Positions 1 through 10,041 are shown, counted from the first letter of the stretch. The stretch is 64,000 bases of DNA from Christiangramia flava JLT2011 (GCF_001951155.1 NZ_CP016359.1:947001-1011000); one strand, 5' to 3'. Made by a program: numbers and translations. The notes: generated by a model from the letters alone, not told the origin.

Positions 1-1110
1 GAGCGTATGCGCATAATTCTTGAGAAAATCGGCGTTCAGGCTGCTATAGGTATGTAATTCCAGACAGGCTATCAGCGTTTTATCTGGATATTGTTCTTTC
101 ACAGCCGCAGTGGTTGCAGCCACTTTTGAAGGACTGTGGGCAAAATCCTTGAAAATAACGGAAGAGGATGATTCCGCTAATTTCTCCAATCTTTTGGAAG
201 CTCCGCGGAAGGTGGCAATCGCTTCATAAAAATCATCCTCGTCAATTCCCATATGCTGACAGATCCATTTAGCACCGGAAAGGTTATTGAGATTGTGTTT
301 TCCGAAGATCTCCAGCGGCAAGTCACCCTCCGGAGTATCTAAAATGGTCACATCAGCCTCTGTATGATAGTTTGGCGTGGAATAAGGATGTTTCCTGATT
401 GGATTTTCTGTTTCAGAAACCAGTTTTTTCAGTCCTTCATCTTCTTCATTATACACCAGTATTCCGCCATTTACGATACTATCGATAAAAATTCTGAATT
501 GATCAACATAGTTCTCGTAATCTGGAAATACATTGATATGATCCCAGGCGATCCCGCTCAACAGCGCAATATTAGGCTGATAGAGATGGAATTTTGGCCG
601 GCGATCTATTGGAGAAGACAGGTATTCATCTCCTTCGATCACGATAAAATCGTTTTCTTCTGTAAGCTTTACAGGGTTTTCCAGGCCTTCCAGCTGGGCA
701 CCTACCATATAATCGACTTCTTTTCCGTGATAATTCATCACATGCAGGATCATGGAGGTAATACTCGTTTTACCATGAGAGCCGCCAATCACCACCCGGG
801 TTTTGAATTTTGACTGTTCAAAAAGGAATTCCGGATAACTGAAGATTTTCAAACCAAGGTCCTGTGCAGCCAGTAATTCAGGATTATCAGCTTTTGCGTG
901 CATCCCAAGGATCACGGCATCTATAGAATCGTTCAGGTTTTCCGGGTGCCAGCCCAATTCCTTCGGAAGCAGGCCTCTCGAGTCGAGCCGCGAGCGAGAA
1001 GGCTCAAAAATGGCATCGTCACTTCCGCTAATCTCGTAACCTTTCTCCTGAAGAGCAATAGCTAAACTGTGCATGGCGCTTCCTCCAATAGCAATAAAAT
1101 GAATTTTCAT
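1..1110 (-). CDS. mpl: Mur ligase family protein, Mpl-type (murein tripeptide ligase), 3' end cut by window
   Basis: The reverse strand reads open from an ATG at 1110 to the window edge (370 codons, no stop), so the C-terminus is missing. The N-terminus MKIHFIAIGGSAMHSLAIAL is the Rossmann-like domain of the MurC/Mpl branch. The ATP-binding loop GGSHGKTS lies at about residues 109-116. The later IEGDEYLSSPIDRRPKFHLY segment is the Mpl-type active-site region and is closer to Mpl than to MurC. Mpl joins recycled L-Ala-gamma-D-Glu-meso-DAP tripeptide to UDP-MurNAc in the cytoplasm, saving peptidoglycan precursors. The choice of Mpl over MurC rests on motif memory, not on an alignment. The downstream neighbour on the same strand is outside the window. 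Confidence 0.85.
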   Translation of the reverse strand, partial: MKIHFIAIGGSAMHSLAIALQEKGYEISGSDDAIFEPSRSRLDSRGLLPKELGWHPENLNDSIDAVILGMHAKADNPELLAAQDLGLKIFSYPEFLFEQSKFKTRVVIGGSHGKTSITSMILHVMNYHGKEVDYMVGAQLEGLENPVKLTEENDFIVIEGDEYLSSPIDRRPKFHLYQPNIALLSGIAWDHINVFPDYENYVDQFRIFIDSIVNGGILVYNEEDEGLKKLVSETENPIRKHPYSTPNYHTEADVTILDTPEGDLPLEIFGKHNLNNLSGAKWICQHMGIDEDDFYEAIATFRGASKRLEKLAESSSSVIFKDFAHSPSKVAATTAAVKEQYPDKTLIACLELHTYSSLNADFLKNYAHTL

Positions 1111-1171
1111 AGAAAAGATTTCCGCAAATATAATTGAAGAATAAGGGCTGATAAAGTCTCGAGGCAAAAGT

Positions 1172-2050
1172 TTACATTGCCATGATCTTGCGTTTCTCCT
1201 CGTCGGCTCTTTCCAGATGCGGGTCTATGGTCAGTGCCTGATTGATATATTTCATCGCGTTGGCCTTATTTTCCTGAGCCCGTTGGATCTGCGCCAGGCG
1301 GTAATAGGCCCAGGCCGGCGACTTCAGATCCTGGTAGCCGTAGTTTTCAATATAATCTTTCAGAAGTGCCGTTGCCGCCTCTGGTTCCAGCTCATAAATT
1401 GCTGCTGCTTCGCCAATTTCATATTTCAGGTAATTCCGAACGATCAATTCCGGTTTTTTTATAGCAGTCCGTAATGCCTGTTGATATTTTAAAGAAGCCA
1501 ATTCGTCGTATTGATCTTCCCGATAAATAAAACCCTCAGCCATTAGTGCATCCAACTCATTAAGCCTTTCAAGATCAGCCACGTAACTTTCAGCAATGGT
1601 TTTACTCCCCCCGATAATCTCAGGAAGTTGAGCATACAACTCTACCAATGCTCTTCTCGCTTCCAGGTGCCCCGGATCCAGATCAGCTGCTTTTTTCAGG
1701 TGTTTTTTGATATCACCCAGAATCAATGCAGCCTCGAACTTGGAGCCATAGTAGGCTTTCATGCCAAGGGCGCCTCCCAGCTTAAAGTGATAATCGGCTG
1801 AATCTGGATATTCTTTGACAAGAGTCTTGTAATAGTCGATTCCGCGGTCCCATTCTTTGCGAAAACAGGCTATATCACCCAGGTATTCCCGGGCAACCGG
1901 GGAATCTTTATATGTGAGAAAGATCGTACGAGCCTCCTCAATTTTGTGATTTTTTAGTAATTCAACACCCTCATCCACACCTTGCTGAGCCATAAGTTGC
2001 CCGGCAAAAAGTAAAAAAATACCGATGAAAGGCTTAAAAAATGTTAACAT
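1172..2050 (-). CDS. Secreted tetratricopeptide-repeat protein
   Basis: This 292-residue protein starts at the ATG at 2050, giving a clean signal peptide (MLTFFKPFIGIFLLFAGQLMA, cleaved near AQQ). The frame is open 16 codons further upstream, but that extension would bury the signal. The mature part is nearly all helical TPR-like units: paired helices with A/G-Y-L patterns, for example AREYLGDIACFRKEWDRGI, and a C-terminal unit YYRLAQIQRAQENKANAMKY. TPR proteins are scaffolds, and nothing here names the partner. The protein is probably periplasmic. It is divergent from the T9SS adhesin operon at 2227 and lies downstream of mpl on the same strand with a 61 bp gap, so co-transcription into mpl is possible. 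Confidence 0.75.
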   Translation of the reverse strand: MLTFFKPFIGIFLLFAGQLMAQQGVDEGVELLKNHKIEEARTIFLTYKDSPVAREYLGDIACFRKEWDRGIDYYKTLVKEYPDSADYHFKLGGALGMKAYYGSKFEAALILGDIKKHLKKAADLDPGHLEARRALVELYAQLPEIIGGSKTIAESYVADLERLNELDALMAEGFIYREDQYDELASLKYQQALRTAIKKPELIVRNYLKYEIGEAAAIYELEPEAATALLKDYIENYGYQDLKSPAWAYYRLAQIQRAQENKANAMKYINQALTIDPHLERADEEKRKIMAM

Positions 2051-2226
2051 ATTTAAAATTTTGCTAAATTTAAACCGATTTTTAAAAATGCATCTCAAAT
2101 GTTAGTAAATGACCCATTTTTAAGTAAAACTTCCTAGTTCATTTAACTGAGGGTTTTAAAAATTATTTTAATATTTGTGCATAATTCTAAAATAACTAAT
2201 ACTAATTTGAATTTAACACCTAGCCT

Positions 2227-5200
2227 ATGCAAAATTCTACTTTAAGGTTTAAGGGTAAGCTGTTTTACCTTTTAACCTTAACTATTCTTATCGGAAGTTT
2301 GCCCTCAATGTACGGGCAATCGTGTCCAACAGTCAGCGAGACAAGTCAGACTTTCTGTAACGGTCTTGCAACTGTTGCTGATCTAATGCCAATGTCTGCA
2401 GACTGGTATGACGAAGCAGGGGATGACACTCCACTACCTGCTGATGAAGTGCTTCAGGACGGAGAAGATTACTTCGCCGGAGCACCTGACTGTACCGGGA
2501 CAAGACAATCTGTTACGGTAACCCTTACTTCTCCTGACGCACCAGATGTTCAGGACGATTTCTTCACCCCATGTTCAGGAGGTGGACCCTACACAATTAC
2601 AGACCTAAAGGAAGCTATTGATGCTCCTGCTGCTCCAGCCGGTTACACTTTGGAAATCTTCTCAACCGAATATGGTAAAGACGATATGCCAATTGCTGAT
2701 GGAACTGAACTGGTAAGCGGCACTAATTATTTCGCAGGGTATTATGATGCTGATGGTGAAGGTGATGAAGATGCCTGCCAGTCAGACCGTACTCCTGTGC
2801 GTTTTGAAACGGTAGAAGCAAACGCTCCGGCCGCAACAAGTCCACAGGTTGTTTGTGAAGGAACAACTGTTAGTGAACTGGAGGCCGAAGGTACCAACCG
2901 CTGGTATCGTACTGCAACTTCCAACCCTGCATTGCCAGACGATTTTGAAGTTCAAGATGGTGCCACATACTATGCTTCTCAAATTGTACCGGTAGATGGA
3001 CCACCTTGTGAGAGCGTGGAAAGAACTCCTGTTACAGTAGAAGTTATCCCTGCTGATGCAGGTGAAGACAGCACAGATAACGTACTTTGTGTTTCTGATG
3101 CAGATTCTCAATTGAACAATACTACCAACGCTAGGGCCTATTTCATCAGTCTTTTAGAAGATGGAGTTCCTACTGATGGAACTTTTGATATGGCTACTAT
3201 AGCTGACATCGTTGCTGATTATAACGACGGAACCAAAACCGGCTATTTCGAAACAACGTATACCGCTACTTTCGATGCTGGATGTACTGATGATGTAGTA
3301 CTGGCAGTGACCGTTCAGGAAGACCCTTATGCAGGAGAAGATACGGAAGAAACGGTTTGTATTACAGATTTTGAAAGTTTCCTTCCATTAAATCCGATTT
3401 TTGTTCCTGCGGCCGAAGAGGCGATCATGGCCTATATAGAAGGAACAGATATCACTCCTGATGGAACTTTCTCTCCTTCGATTGCAGATCTTTTTGATCA
3501 GATTAATGAAGATTTCAATAATAATGCATTCCCTCAAACTTACACGGTTACCTATACAGTAGATAATGGCGGATGCATGGATTCTTCCACTTTAACCCTG
3601 AATGTACAATCTGCTAATGACGCAGGTGAGGATGCTTCAGAGCAACTTTGCGAAAGCGATGTGGATGACAGAGGGATTTTCGATAGCGAAGAAACTCTTA
3701 GAGCCTATTATGTAGACTTGTTAGGAGCTGAAGATTCAGATGGAACTTTTTCTCCTGATCTTTCTACTTTAATTGCGAATTACAACGACGGGGTATCAGA
3801 ACCTTCTGAAGACTTCGGAGTAACCTATACAGTAGATAGCAGTTCAGAATGCGAGCCATCAAGCGCGAACGCCACATTAACTGTTACAGCAGCGATTCCT
3901 GCCGAAGCCGGCACAATCGCCAATCAGGAATACTGCTCTAATGAAGAAGCAGTCAACCTTTTCACTCTATTGAGCGGAGACGCGAACCCTGATGGAGCAT
4001 TCTCAAGTGACAATGCTGATGTAGCCGACGGAACTTTTGACCCAATGGAAGAAGGTGCCGGATCTTACACGATCACCTACACCGTTTCTCCTGAAACCGC
4101 CTGTGTATCTACCACAGATACTGCTGAATTTACCATTTTGGTGAATCAGGCACCAAACGCAGGACCTGGAGGAGATTACTCTTTCTGCCAGGGTGAATTT
4201 GAAGCTTTAGCAGCTGCTGTTGCTGCAAATCCTTCCGGAATGGGAATAGAATTATTGAACGAACTTGACCCAACAATTACTCCTGGAGGAATGTTCAGCG
4301 ATGATGATTTAGCAACACTTTTAGCTCAATATGCTGCCGTTTCAGAAGCTGACGCTTTCCCTGCTACTTTCACCACTACTTACACTGTGAGCAATGATGA
4401 CTGTACAGACGCTGCATCCTACTCTATCACCGTAACTCCGAACACTCAAGCTGATGCTGGCGGAGACCAGGAGGTAACCTTCTGTACTACTGATGGAGAA
4501 ATGGATCTTTCAAATTATTTAGGTGACGGAGCTACAATGGGCGGAATGTTCATGAGCGATGACGCTGATGTGACCGACGGAATGTTCGACCCTTCTGCTG
4601 AAGGTGCTGGGACTTTTAAAGTGACATATACCGCTAATGGAGATGATGATCCATGTGTAGAAGGAGAATCTACTGCCACAATCACCATCGTTGTAGTTGA
4701 AGGCGTAGACGCCGGAGACGACGTCACAATCGTAATCTGTGAAAATGATCTTGCAGACGACTTCTTTACAGAAGCTAATCTTTCAGATTACTATATGGGA
4801 CTACTTGGAGATGATGTTCCTACCACAGGAGACTTCGATCCAAGTATCGCCGAATTGGTAAGTATGTATGAAGGAGGAATGATGACCGGAGATTTCACTA
4901 CTACCTATACTGTTGGAGATGGAACCTGCGAAGACTCAGTAGAACTTACAGTAACCATCAGAGAAAACTTCAATACAGAAGATCTTGAAGAGGTTGATGA
5001 TGTCACTCTATGCCAGAATGCAGGAATGCAGGATTTAACCAGTTTCCTTGGCGACAATCCAACATTCGGAAGCTTTGATGGCTACGAAGACGGAATGTTC
5101 GATCCTGGAATGATGGGACCTGGAACTTATGAAATCACTTACACCCTAAGTGAAGATACTGACTCTTGCGTAACAGGAACCGCTTCTGTAAGCTTTACGA

Positions 5201-6723
5201 TTACCGTTCAGGATTCTGCATATGCAGGGGAGAACTTTACAGTTACTGCTTGCCAAAATGCCGGAGATCAAAACTTGTATAACAGATTAGGAGATACAGT
5301 TGACGACTCAGGATCTTTCACCTATAATGGCGAAGAGGTCGAAGATGGGATTTTAATTACATCCGACTTTGCTCCGGGAAGTTATACTATTATATATACT
5401 GTTCCTTCAGAAAACGATTGTGGCACAGATATCTCTACAATCACTTTGAACATTAGACCAGTTCCTGAAGCAGGTGCCAATAACACTTTAGAGCTTTGCC
5501 AAAACGACGAATCTGTTGATTTATTAGATTTATTAAGTTCTGACGCTGCTTCAAACGGTCGATTCAGCATTAATGGTAACCAACTAAATAGTTCTATATT
5601 AAATCCTCGAGATTATGAAGCTGGCAACTACGTCTTAACCTATCAAGTTAGTAGTTCCGACGGAAACTGCTCAGATTCCGCAATAATTACACTAGCTATC
5701 CAAGATGCTGCAAACGCCGGTGAGGATATGGATCTTTCGGTTTGTATGAATGCAGGAGTTCAGAATCTATTCGACTTCCTTTCAGCAGATGCTGATACTA
5801 CCGGAGAATTCACTCTTGATGGAGATGCAATCGCAGACGGAATGATGGATCCGATGGATTTTGCCGCTGGAACTTATGAAGTAACCTATACCGTAGAAGC
5901 AATCAACGATTGTGGAGATGACACCGCTACGTTCAACATTACCGTTCAGGAAGCTGCAGACGCACCTACGGCTACAGATCTAACTTTCTGCGCAAGCGAG
6001 ATGCCAACTGGTGCTGATCTTACTGCTACCGGAGACAACCTGATGTTCTACTCAGATGCTGAAATGAATACCATGGTAATGCCTGAAGACGCCTTGATGA
6101 CAGGAACCTATTACGTAACACAGCGAACTAATGACGAAGGTTGTGAGTCTGACGCTGCTTCTTTTGAAGTAGTTGTAAATGACGGAGCAACTCCAACTAT
6201 TGATAATCCTGCTGTTTCATTCTGTGAGTACGATGATGCTACAGTACTTGACCTGACAGATGCCATTGACCAGACTGATAACATCACCTGGTACGATGCT
6301 GCAACTGGAGGAGAGATGCTAAGCACTGGAACTGCACTGCAAGACGGCGTTATCTACTACGCTTCTTATACCGATCCTGATTCAGGATGTGAAAGTGCAG
6401 TGAGACTGGCTGTAACAGTTTCAATTGAAAGCTGCCCGCTAGTTTTCCCAGAAGGAATTTCACCTAACGGAGACGGAATGAACGACACATTCACTATCGA
6501 AAATATTGATAGAGAATATCCTAACTACACTATTGAAATCTACAACCGTTGGGGTGATGTAGTGTACAAAGGAAACGCCAGCACACCAGATTGGGATGGT
6601 ACAAACACTCAGTCAGGATCTCTTGGCGACGACGTTTTACCTGTGGGAGTATATTTTTACCTACTTGAATTCAACGATGGAGCAACTGCGCCACGTAGAG
6701 GAAAAATTTACTTAAGCAGATAA
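2227..6723 (+). CDS. Giant T9SS-exported surface protein with tandem repeats and gliding-motility-type C-terminal domain
   Basis: This 1498-residue protein has an N-terminal signal peptide (hydrophobic LFYLLTLTILIGSLPSMYG, residues about 13-30). After two or so shorter modules with W-Y-D and Y-Y-A motifs comes a run of about eleven related 80-100 residue units. Each begins near an AGED/AG-x(4-8)-C motif, contains a DGTF or DG-F turn and ends in a TYTV/TYTL strand, which suggests immunoglobulin-like beta modules. A similar W-Y-D module recurs near residue 1360. The last 90 residues (FPEGISPNGDGMNDTF, IYNRWGDVVYKG, GVYFYLLEF) are the Bacteroidota gliding-motility-associated C-terminal domain, a T9SS sorting signal. 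The composition is very acidic with paired cysteines. The architecture is SprB-like but much shorter than SprB. It is first in an operon with a PorP/SprF protein and an OmpA protein, the usual partners. The adhesin role is inferred. Confidence 0.88.
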   Translation: MQNSTLRFKGKLFYLLTLTILIGSLPSMYGQSCPTVSETSQTFCNGLATVADLMPMSADWYDEAGDDTPLPADEVLQDGEDYFAGAPDCTGTRQSVTVTLTSPDAPDVQDDFFTPCSGGGPYTITDLKEAIDAPAAPAGYTLEIFSTEYGKDDMPIADGTELVSGTNYFAGYYDADGEGDEDACQSDRTPVRFETVEANAPAATSPQVVCEGTTVSELEAEGTNRWYRTATSNPALPDDFEVQDGATYYASQIVPVDGPPCESVERTPVTVEVIPADAGEDSTDNVLCVSDADSQLNNTTNARAYFISLLEDGVPTDGTFDMATIADIVADYNDGTKTGYFETTYTATFDAGCTDDVVLAVTVQEDPYAGEDTEETVCITDFESFLPLNPIFVPAAEEAIMAYIEGTDITPDGTFSPSIADLFDQINEDFNNNAFPQTYTVTYTVDNGGCMDSSTLTLNVQSANDAGEDASEQLCESDVDDRGIFDSEETLRAYYVDLLGAEDSDGTFSPDLSTLIANYNDGVSEPSEDFGVTYTVDSSSECEPSSANATLTVTAAIPAEAGTIANQEYCSNEEAVNLFTLLSGDANPDGAFSSDNADVADGTFDPMEEGAGSYTITYTVSPETACVSTTDTAEFTILVNQAPNAGPGGDYSFCQGEFEALAAAVAANPSGMGIELLNELDPTITPGGMFSDDDLATLLAQYAAVSEADAFPATFTTTYTVSNDDCTDAASYSITVTPNTQADAGGDQEVTFCTTDGEMDLSNYLGDGATMGGMFMSDDADVTDGMFDPSAEGAGTFKVTYTANGDDDPCVEGESTATITIVVVEGVDAGDDVTIVICENDLADDFFTEANLSDYYMGLLGDDVPTTGDFDPSIAELVSMYEGGMMTGDFTTTYTVGDGTCEDSVELTVTIRENFNTEDLEEVDDVTLCQNAGMQDLTSFLGDNPTFGSFDGYEDGMFDPGMMGPGTYEITYTLSEDTDSCVTGTASVSFTITVQDSAYAGENFTVTACQNAGDQNLYNRLGDTVDDSGSFTYNGEEVEDGILITSDFAPGSYTIIYTVPSENDCGTDISTITLNIRPVPEAGANNTLELCQNDESVDLLDLLSSDAASNGRFSINGNQLNSSILNPRDYEAGNYVLTYQVSSSDGNCSDSAIITLAIQDAANAGEDMDLSVCMNAGVQNLFDFLSADADTTGEFTLDGDAIADGMMDPMDFAAGTYEVTYTVEAINDCGDDTATFNITVQEAADAPTATDLTFCASEMPTGADLTATGDNLMFYSDAEMNTMVMPEDALMTGTYYVTQRTNDEGCESDAASFEVVVNDGATPTIDNPAVSFCEYDDATVLDLTDAIDQTDNITWYDAATGGEMLSTGTALQDGVIYYASYTDPDSGCESAVRLAVTVSIESCPLVFPEGISPNGDGMNDTFTIENIDREYPNYTIEIYNRWGDVVYKGNASTPDWDGTNTQSGSLGDDVLPVGVYFYLLEFNDGATAPRRGKIYLSR

Positions 6724-6747
6724 TAAAAGGATAAACAAGAGAAAGCA

Positions 6748-7680
6748 ATGAAAAAATTAATCACAAAATATTTATTATTCGCAGGCATTATCCTTTTCTC
6801 TATAAAAGGTATTGCCCAGCAAGACCCTCTCTTCACTCAGTATATGTATAACATGAGTGTGGTAAACCCGGCCTATGCTACCGATGATCCAGGTATGCTA
6901 AACCTGGGAGGGATCTACAGAGCTCAATGGACAGATGTTGAAGGTGCACCACGCACCCTCAACTTCTTTGCCCACACTCCCGTTAGCGAACGTGTAGAAC
7001 TTGGTCTAACCGTAGTTCATGACGAAATTGGAGGCTGGGTAAAAGAGAACAATATCACGGCAGATTTCGCGTATGTGATCCCTGCCAGTGAAACCACCAA
7101 ACTTTCCTTTGGTGCCAAAGGAGGACTTTCTACATACAGTGCTAATTTCAACGGAATTATCCTGAATGACCCGAACGATCCTGCTTTTGAAAATCAAAGT
7201 GAAGTATTTCCGGTTTTTGGTGTTGGAGCCTTCTGGTTTGGAGACAAGCATTACTTAGGTATTTCTGCTCCTAACCTGTTCACTTCAAAACACATCGAAA
7301 ACATTAACGGGCTTCAGGCTTTAGGAGTTGAAGAAATTCACTACTACCTTACTGGGGGTTACGTATTCGGTTTAAGCGATAACTTCAAATTAAAGCCATC
7401 TTTCATGGCTAGAGGAGTACAAGGCGCACCGCTTTCTATAGACGTCAATGCAAACGTTTTGCTTTACGATCGTCTGGAAGCAGGAGTTGGTTATCGTTTC
7501 GACAAAAGCGTTACCGGTCTGGTAAACTTCAGAATCAGTCCTTCCTTAAGAGTAGGATATGCTTATGACTACCCAACTTATAACCTGAGCGAAGACGGAT
7601 CACACGAAATCATGCTGTTGTTTGATCTTGACTTGTTCGGTCTTAAGAAAGGATATGACAAATCACCGAGATTCTTCTAA
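6748..7680 (+). CDS. PorP/SprF family type IX secretion outer-membrane protein
   Basis: This 310-residue protein has a signal peptide (MKKLITKYLLFAGIILFSIKGIA) followed by QQDPLFTQYMYNMSVVNPAYA, the signature start of the PorP/SprF family. The rest shows alternating aromatic strands (GVGYRFDKSVTGLVNFRISP and similar) of an outer-membrane beta-barrel and ends in an aromatic residue, RFF. Family members act with a dedicated cargo adhesin carrying a type-B sorting domain. SprF is needed for SprB export in F. johnsoniae, and PorP participates in the PorK/N machinery. The gene starts 24 nt after the giant surface protein and 12 nt before the OmpA-family gene, so it is very probably the cargo-specific partner of the upstream protein. 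Confidence 0.92.
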   Translation: MKKLITKYLLFAGIILFSIKGIAQQDPLFTQYMYNMSVVNPAYATDDPGMLNLGGIYRAQWTDVEGAPRTLNFFAHTPVSERVELGLTVVHDEIGGWVKENNITADFAYVIPASETTKLSFGAKGGLSTYSANFNGIILNDPNDPAFENQSEVFPVFGVGAFWFGDKHYLGISAPNLFTSKHIENINGLQALGVEEIHYYLTGGYVFGLSDNFKLKPSFMARGVQGAPLSIDVNANVLLYDRLEAGVGYRFDKSVTGLVNFRISPSLRVGYAYDYPTYNLSEDGSHEIMLLFDLDLFGLKKGYDKSPRFF

Positions 7681-7692
7681 AACCCGACTAAC

Positions 7693-9369
7693 ATGAAAAA
7701 ACTATATAGTACACTTTTAATCTTAACAATAGGCTTTACGAGTTTTGCTCAGCGCTCTGACATCAGGGAAGGCGACAAATACTTCGCCCAGGCTGCTTAT
7801 GTAGACGCAGCGACTGCCTATGAAAAAGTAAACGATAAATCTAAAGAAGTACTTCAAAACCTGGGAGATTCGTATTTCTATACGAACCAGATGCAAAATG
7901 CTGTTGAAGTATACGACCTCTTATTCCTTCGTCACGAAGCAGAGACCACACCGGAATATAAATTCCGTTACGCTCACGCTTTAATGGCAACCGGAAATTA
8001 TGTAAAAGCTGATAAGTATATGAACGAGGTAACCGGTGAAAACTGGAACCATGAAGAATGGGCCAGCAATCTTGATACCGTTGCACCTCACCAGTTCAAA
8101 TACGACCAGGTTATGAACAACCAGAGTTCTTCAGACTTCGGAATTGGTTTCTATGGCGACCGCGTAGCTTTCGCTTCAACCAGAAACCAGGAGCGCCCGA
8201 TCTATCCTTGGAACAAACTTCCAACCCTGGATCTTTACAGCGCTGCCGTTGATGATGAAGGAGAACTTTCTGATATCGTTCTTTTTTCTGATGCGATCAA
8301 TACCGACGAGCATGAGAGTTCTGCGACTTTCAGTACTGACGGTACCGTGATGTTCTTCGACAGAACGAACGAAGACCGCGTGAAAAACGAAGAAGGTAAC
8401 CGTATCGCCCACATCAGCATGTATCGTGCTGAAAAAGTAGATGACGAATGGACCAATGTAGAAAAACTGCCTTTCAGCAGCGAGAATTATTCAGTAGAGC
8501 ATCCAAGCCTTAGCGCAGATGGTAGCAAGCTGTACTTCTCCAGCGACATGCCAGGTGGCAGCGGTTCTTTTGATATCTACGTGGTAGATGTGAACGAGGA
8601 CGGAACTTATGGAGAACCAAGAAACCTTGGCCCGGGAGTGAACACCGCACACCGCGATCAATTCCCATTCATCAGTTCACAGGATACGCTTTATTTCTCT
8701 TCTGATGGTCGTCAGGGCTTCGGAAATCTCGATATCTACAAAAGTGGAGGTGATTTTTCTGAATCTGAAAACCTTGGAAAAACGATCAATAGCGGAAGTG
8801 ATGATTTCGCTTTCGTGATCAAGGAAGATCAGGAAAAAGGATTTTTTGCTTCCAACCGAAGAGGAACAGATAACCTGTACCAATTCGTTCGCGAAGACAA
8901 CGAATTGATCCCGGCTCCAACGAAGACCGATCCAACTTCAGGAAACCAGACTATCCCTGTTGATGGTAGCAAGATCTATTTCGACTTCGATAAAGCCACT
9001 ATCAAGCCAGAATCTAAACCAGTACTTGATTCCGTTGTAACATACATGAACCAGTACCCGAACATCAACGTAAAAGTGGAATCTCACGCAGATGCTCGTG
9101 GAACTGACAAATACAACATGGATCTTTCTGAAAGAAGAGCCGCTGCAACTGTTGATTACCTTGTTGAGCATGGTATTGACAGATCAAGGTTAACTTCTCA
9201 GGGTTATGGAGAAAGCAGGCCTGTTAACGACTGTACAGAACCAACTGGTTGTACCAACGAGCAATATGCTAAAAACCGTAGAAGTACATTCGTAGTATCT
9301 AACAGAAACACTTCTGCTGGTGATATGGATGATACCGAAATGGAGGAAGATATGGAAGACGGCAACTAA
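7693..9369 (+). CDS. OmpA-family protein with PD40 beta-propeller repeats
   Basis: This 558-residue protein has a signal peptide (MKKLYSTLLILTIGFTSFA). Residues about 20-130 hold TPR-like helices (GDKYFAQAAYVDAATAYEKV). Residues about 170-400 hold WD40-like PD40 blades (HPSLSADGSKLYFSSDMPGG, FISSQDTLYFSSDGRQGFGN). Residues about 430-540 form an OmpA C-terminal peptidoglycan-binding domain (IYFDFDKATIKPESKPVL; SHADARGTDKYN; LSERRAAATVDYL; GYGESRPV). The TPR-PD40-OmpA order matches the PorE-like proteins that tether T9SS parts to peptidoglycan. The acidic tail (DDTEMEEDMEDGN) is unremarkable. It is last in the three-gene operon and is followed by a strong terminator. The PorE-like role is inferred. 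Confidence 0.9.
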   Translation: MKKLYSTLLILTIGFTSFAQRSDIREGDKYFAQAAYVDAATAYEKVNDKSKEVLQNLGDSYFYTNQMQNAVEVYDLLFLRHEAETTPEYKFRYAHALMATGNYVKADKYMNEVTGENWNHEEWASNLDTVAPHQFKYDQVMNNQSSSDFGIGFYGDRVAFASTRNQERPIYPWNKLPTLDLYSAAVDDEGELSDIVLFSDAINTDEHESSATFSTDGTVMFFDRTNEDRVKNEEGNRIAHISMYRAEKVDDEWTNVEKLPFSSENYSVEHPSLSADGSKLYFSSDMPGGSGSFDIYVVDVNEDGTYGEPRNLGPGVNTAHRDQFPFISSQDTLYFSSDGRQGFGNLDIYKSGGDFSESENLGKTINSGSDDFAFVIKEDQEKGFFASNRRGTDNLYQFVREDNELIPAPTKTDPTSGNQTIPVDGSKIYFDFDKATIKPESKPVLDSVVTYMNQYPNINVKVESHADARGTDKYNMDLSERRAAATVDYLVEHGIDRSRLTSQGYGESRPVNDCTEPTGCTNEQYAKNRRSTFVVSNRNTSAGDMDDTEMEEDMEDGN

Positions 9370-9412
9370 ACCGCTTCCCGTTTTTGATTCCAACTAACCA
9401 ATCAAAAATTGA

Positions 9413-9440
9413 AAAGCCCCGGAAATTCCGGGGCTTTTTT
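9413..9440 (+). terminator. Rho-independent terminator of the T9SS surface operon
   Basis: A perfect GC-rich stem, AAGCCCCGGAA / TTCCGGGGCTT, is followed by a run of T. It lies 43 nt after the OmpA-family stop. The upstream A-run is short, so it may also work weakly for the convergent gene at 9462. Confidence 0.9.
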
Positions 9441-9461
9441 ATTTCCAATAATTATTGAAAG

Positions 9462-9983
9462 CTATTTCTTCGGAGGATACCCTTCCAGGGCTTTTGCCAC
9501 AATCTTATCAAACTGCGCCTGTCTTTTTTCAGGAGACGCGTCATAATTGAACGGACTTTCCACTACCGCCTGCCAAACCAGGTTATCGTTCTTGACATCG
9601 ATGAAATCAAAAGTCAGCTTAAGATAAGTATTCATTTGTCCTAGCGGAATACCCACAGATCCTCCTACTCCAACGTTTCCACCGCCACCACCAAGACCAA
9701 CACCTACTCTGCTACGATTGTCCTGCTGAAATTCTTCCGTGTAGACATTAATATAGATGCCGGGTTCTTCAGACTTTATAAAACCCTTTTGCTGCATCGC
9801 CGTTTCCAGGCTGTTAAGGAGCCTGTTTTCATCCAGCTGACTCAGTCCCGATCGGAAATCCGGAAACAGGGCATAATTAGAATATTGCTGAAAATCGATC
9901 TGCTGGTCATAATCATAGACCGCGTGCGGAGTATTGCAGGCCGCAAAGACCAGCAATACCAAAAAATATTTGGATAATTTCAT
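9462..9983 (-). CDS. DUF4136-type lipoprotein
   Basis: This 173-residue protein has a lipoprotein signal (MKLSKYFLVLLVFAAC, lipobox FAAC with Cys16). It continues with the DUF4136 pattern: Y-D-Y-D-x-x-x-D-F-x-x-Y-x-x-Y near residues 23-40, a Gly-rich loop (GLGGGGGNVGVGGSVG) and a strand pair around TFDFIDVKNDNLVWQAVVE. Such lipoproteins sit in the outer membrane or periplasm and have no known biochemical role. The gene is monocistronic and convergent with the T9SS operon. A short inverted repeat (CTGAATTT...AAATTCAG, 9986-10015) lies just upstream of the start and could be an operator or a 5' leader hairpin. Confidence 0.82.
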   Translation of the reverse strand: MKLSKYFLVLLVFAACNTPHAVYDYDQQIDFQQYSNYALFPDFRSGLSQLDENRLLNSLETAMQQKGFIKSEEPGIYINVYTEEFQQDNRSRVGVGLGGGGGNVGVGGSVGIPLGQMNTYLKLTFDFIDVKNDNLVWQAVVESPFNYDASPEKRQAQFDKIVAKALEGYPPKK

Positions 9984-10041
9984 AACTGAATTTTACTAAA
10001 ATTAAGCAAATTCAGCTCTATAAGAGATTGTTTAACAGGAT

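Noticed and set aside
364..813. 149-residue forward-strand open frame at the left end
   Set aside because: It is antisense to the clear Mur ligase coding sequence on the reverse strand and has no family resemblance.
3061..5960. CRISPR-like or DNA-level tandem repeat in the giant surface protein gene
   Set aside because: The repetition is at protein level with strong nucleotide divergence; there is no constant repeat/spacer structure anywhere in the window.
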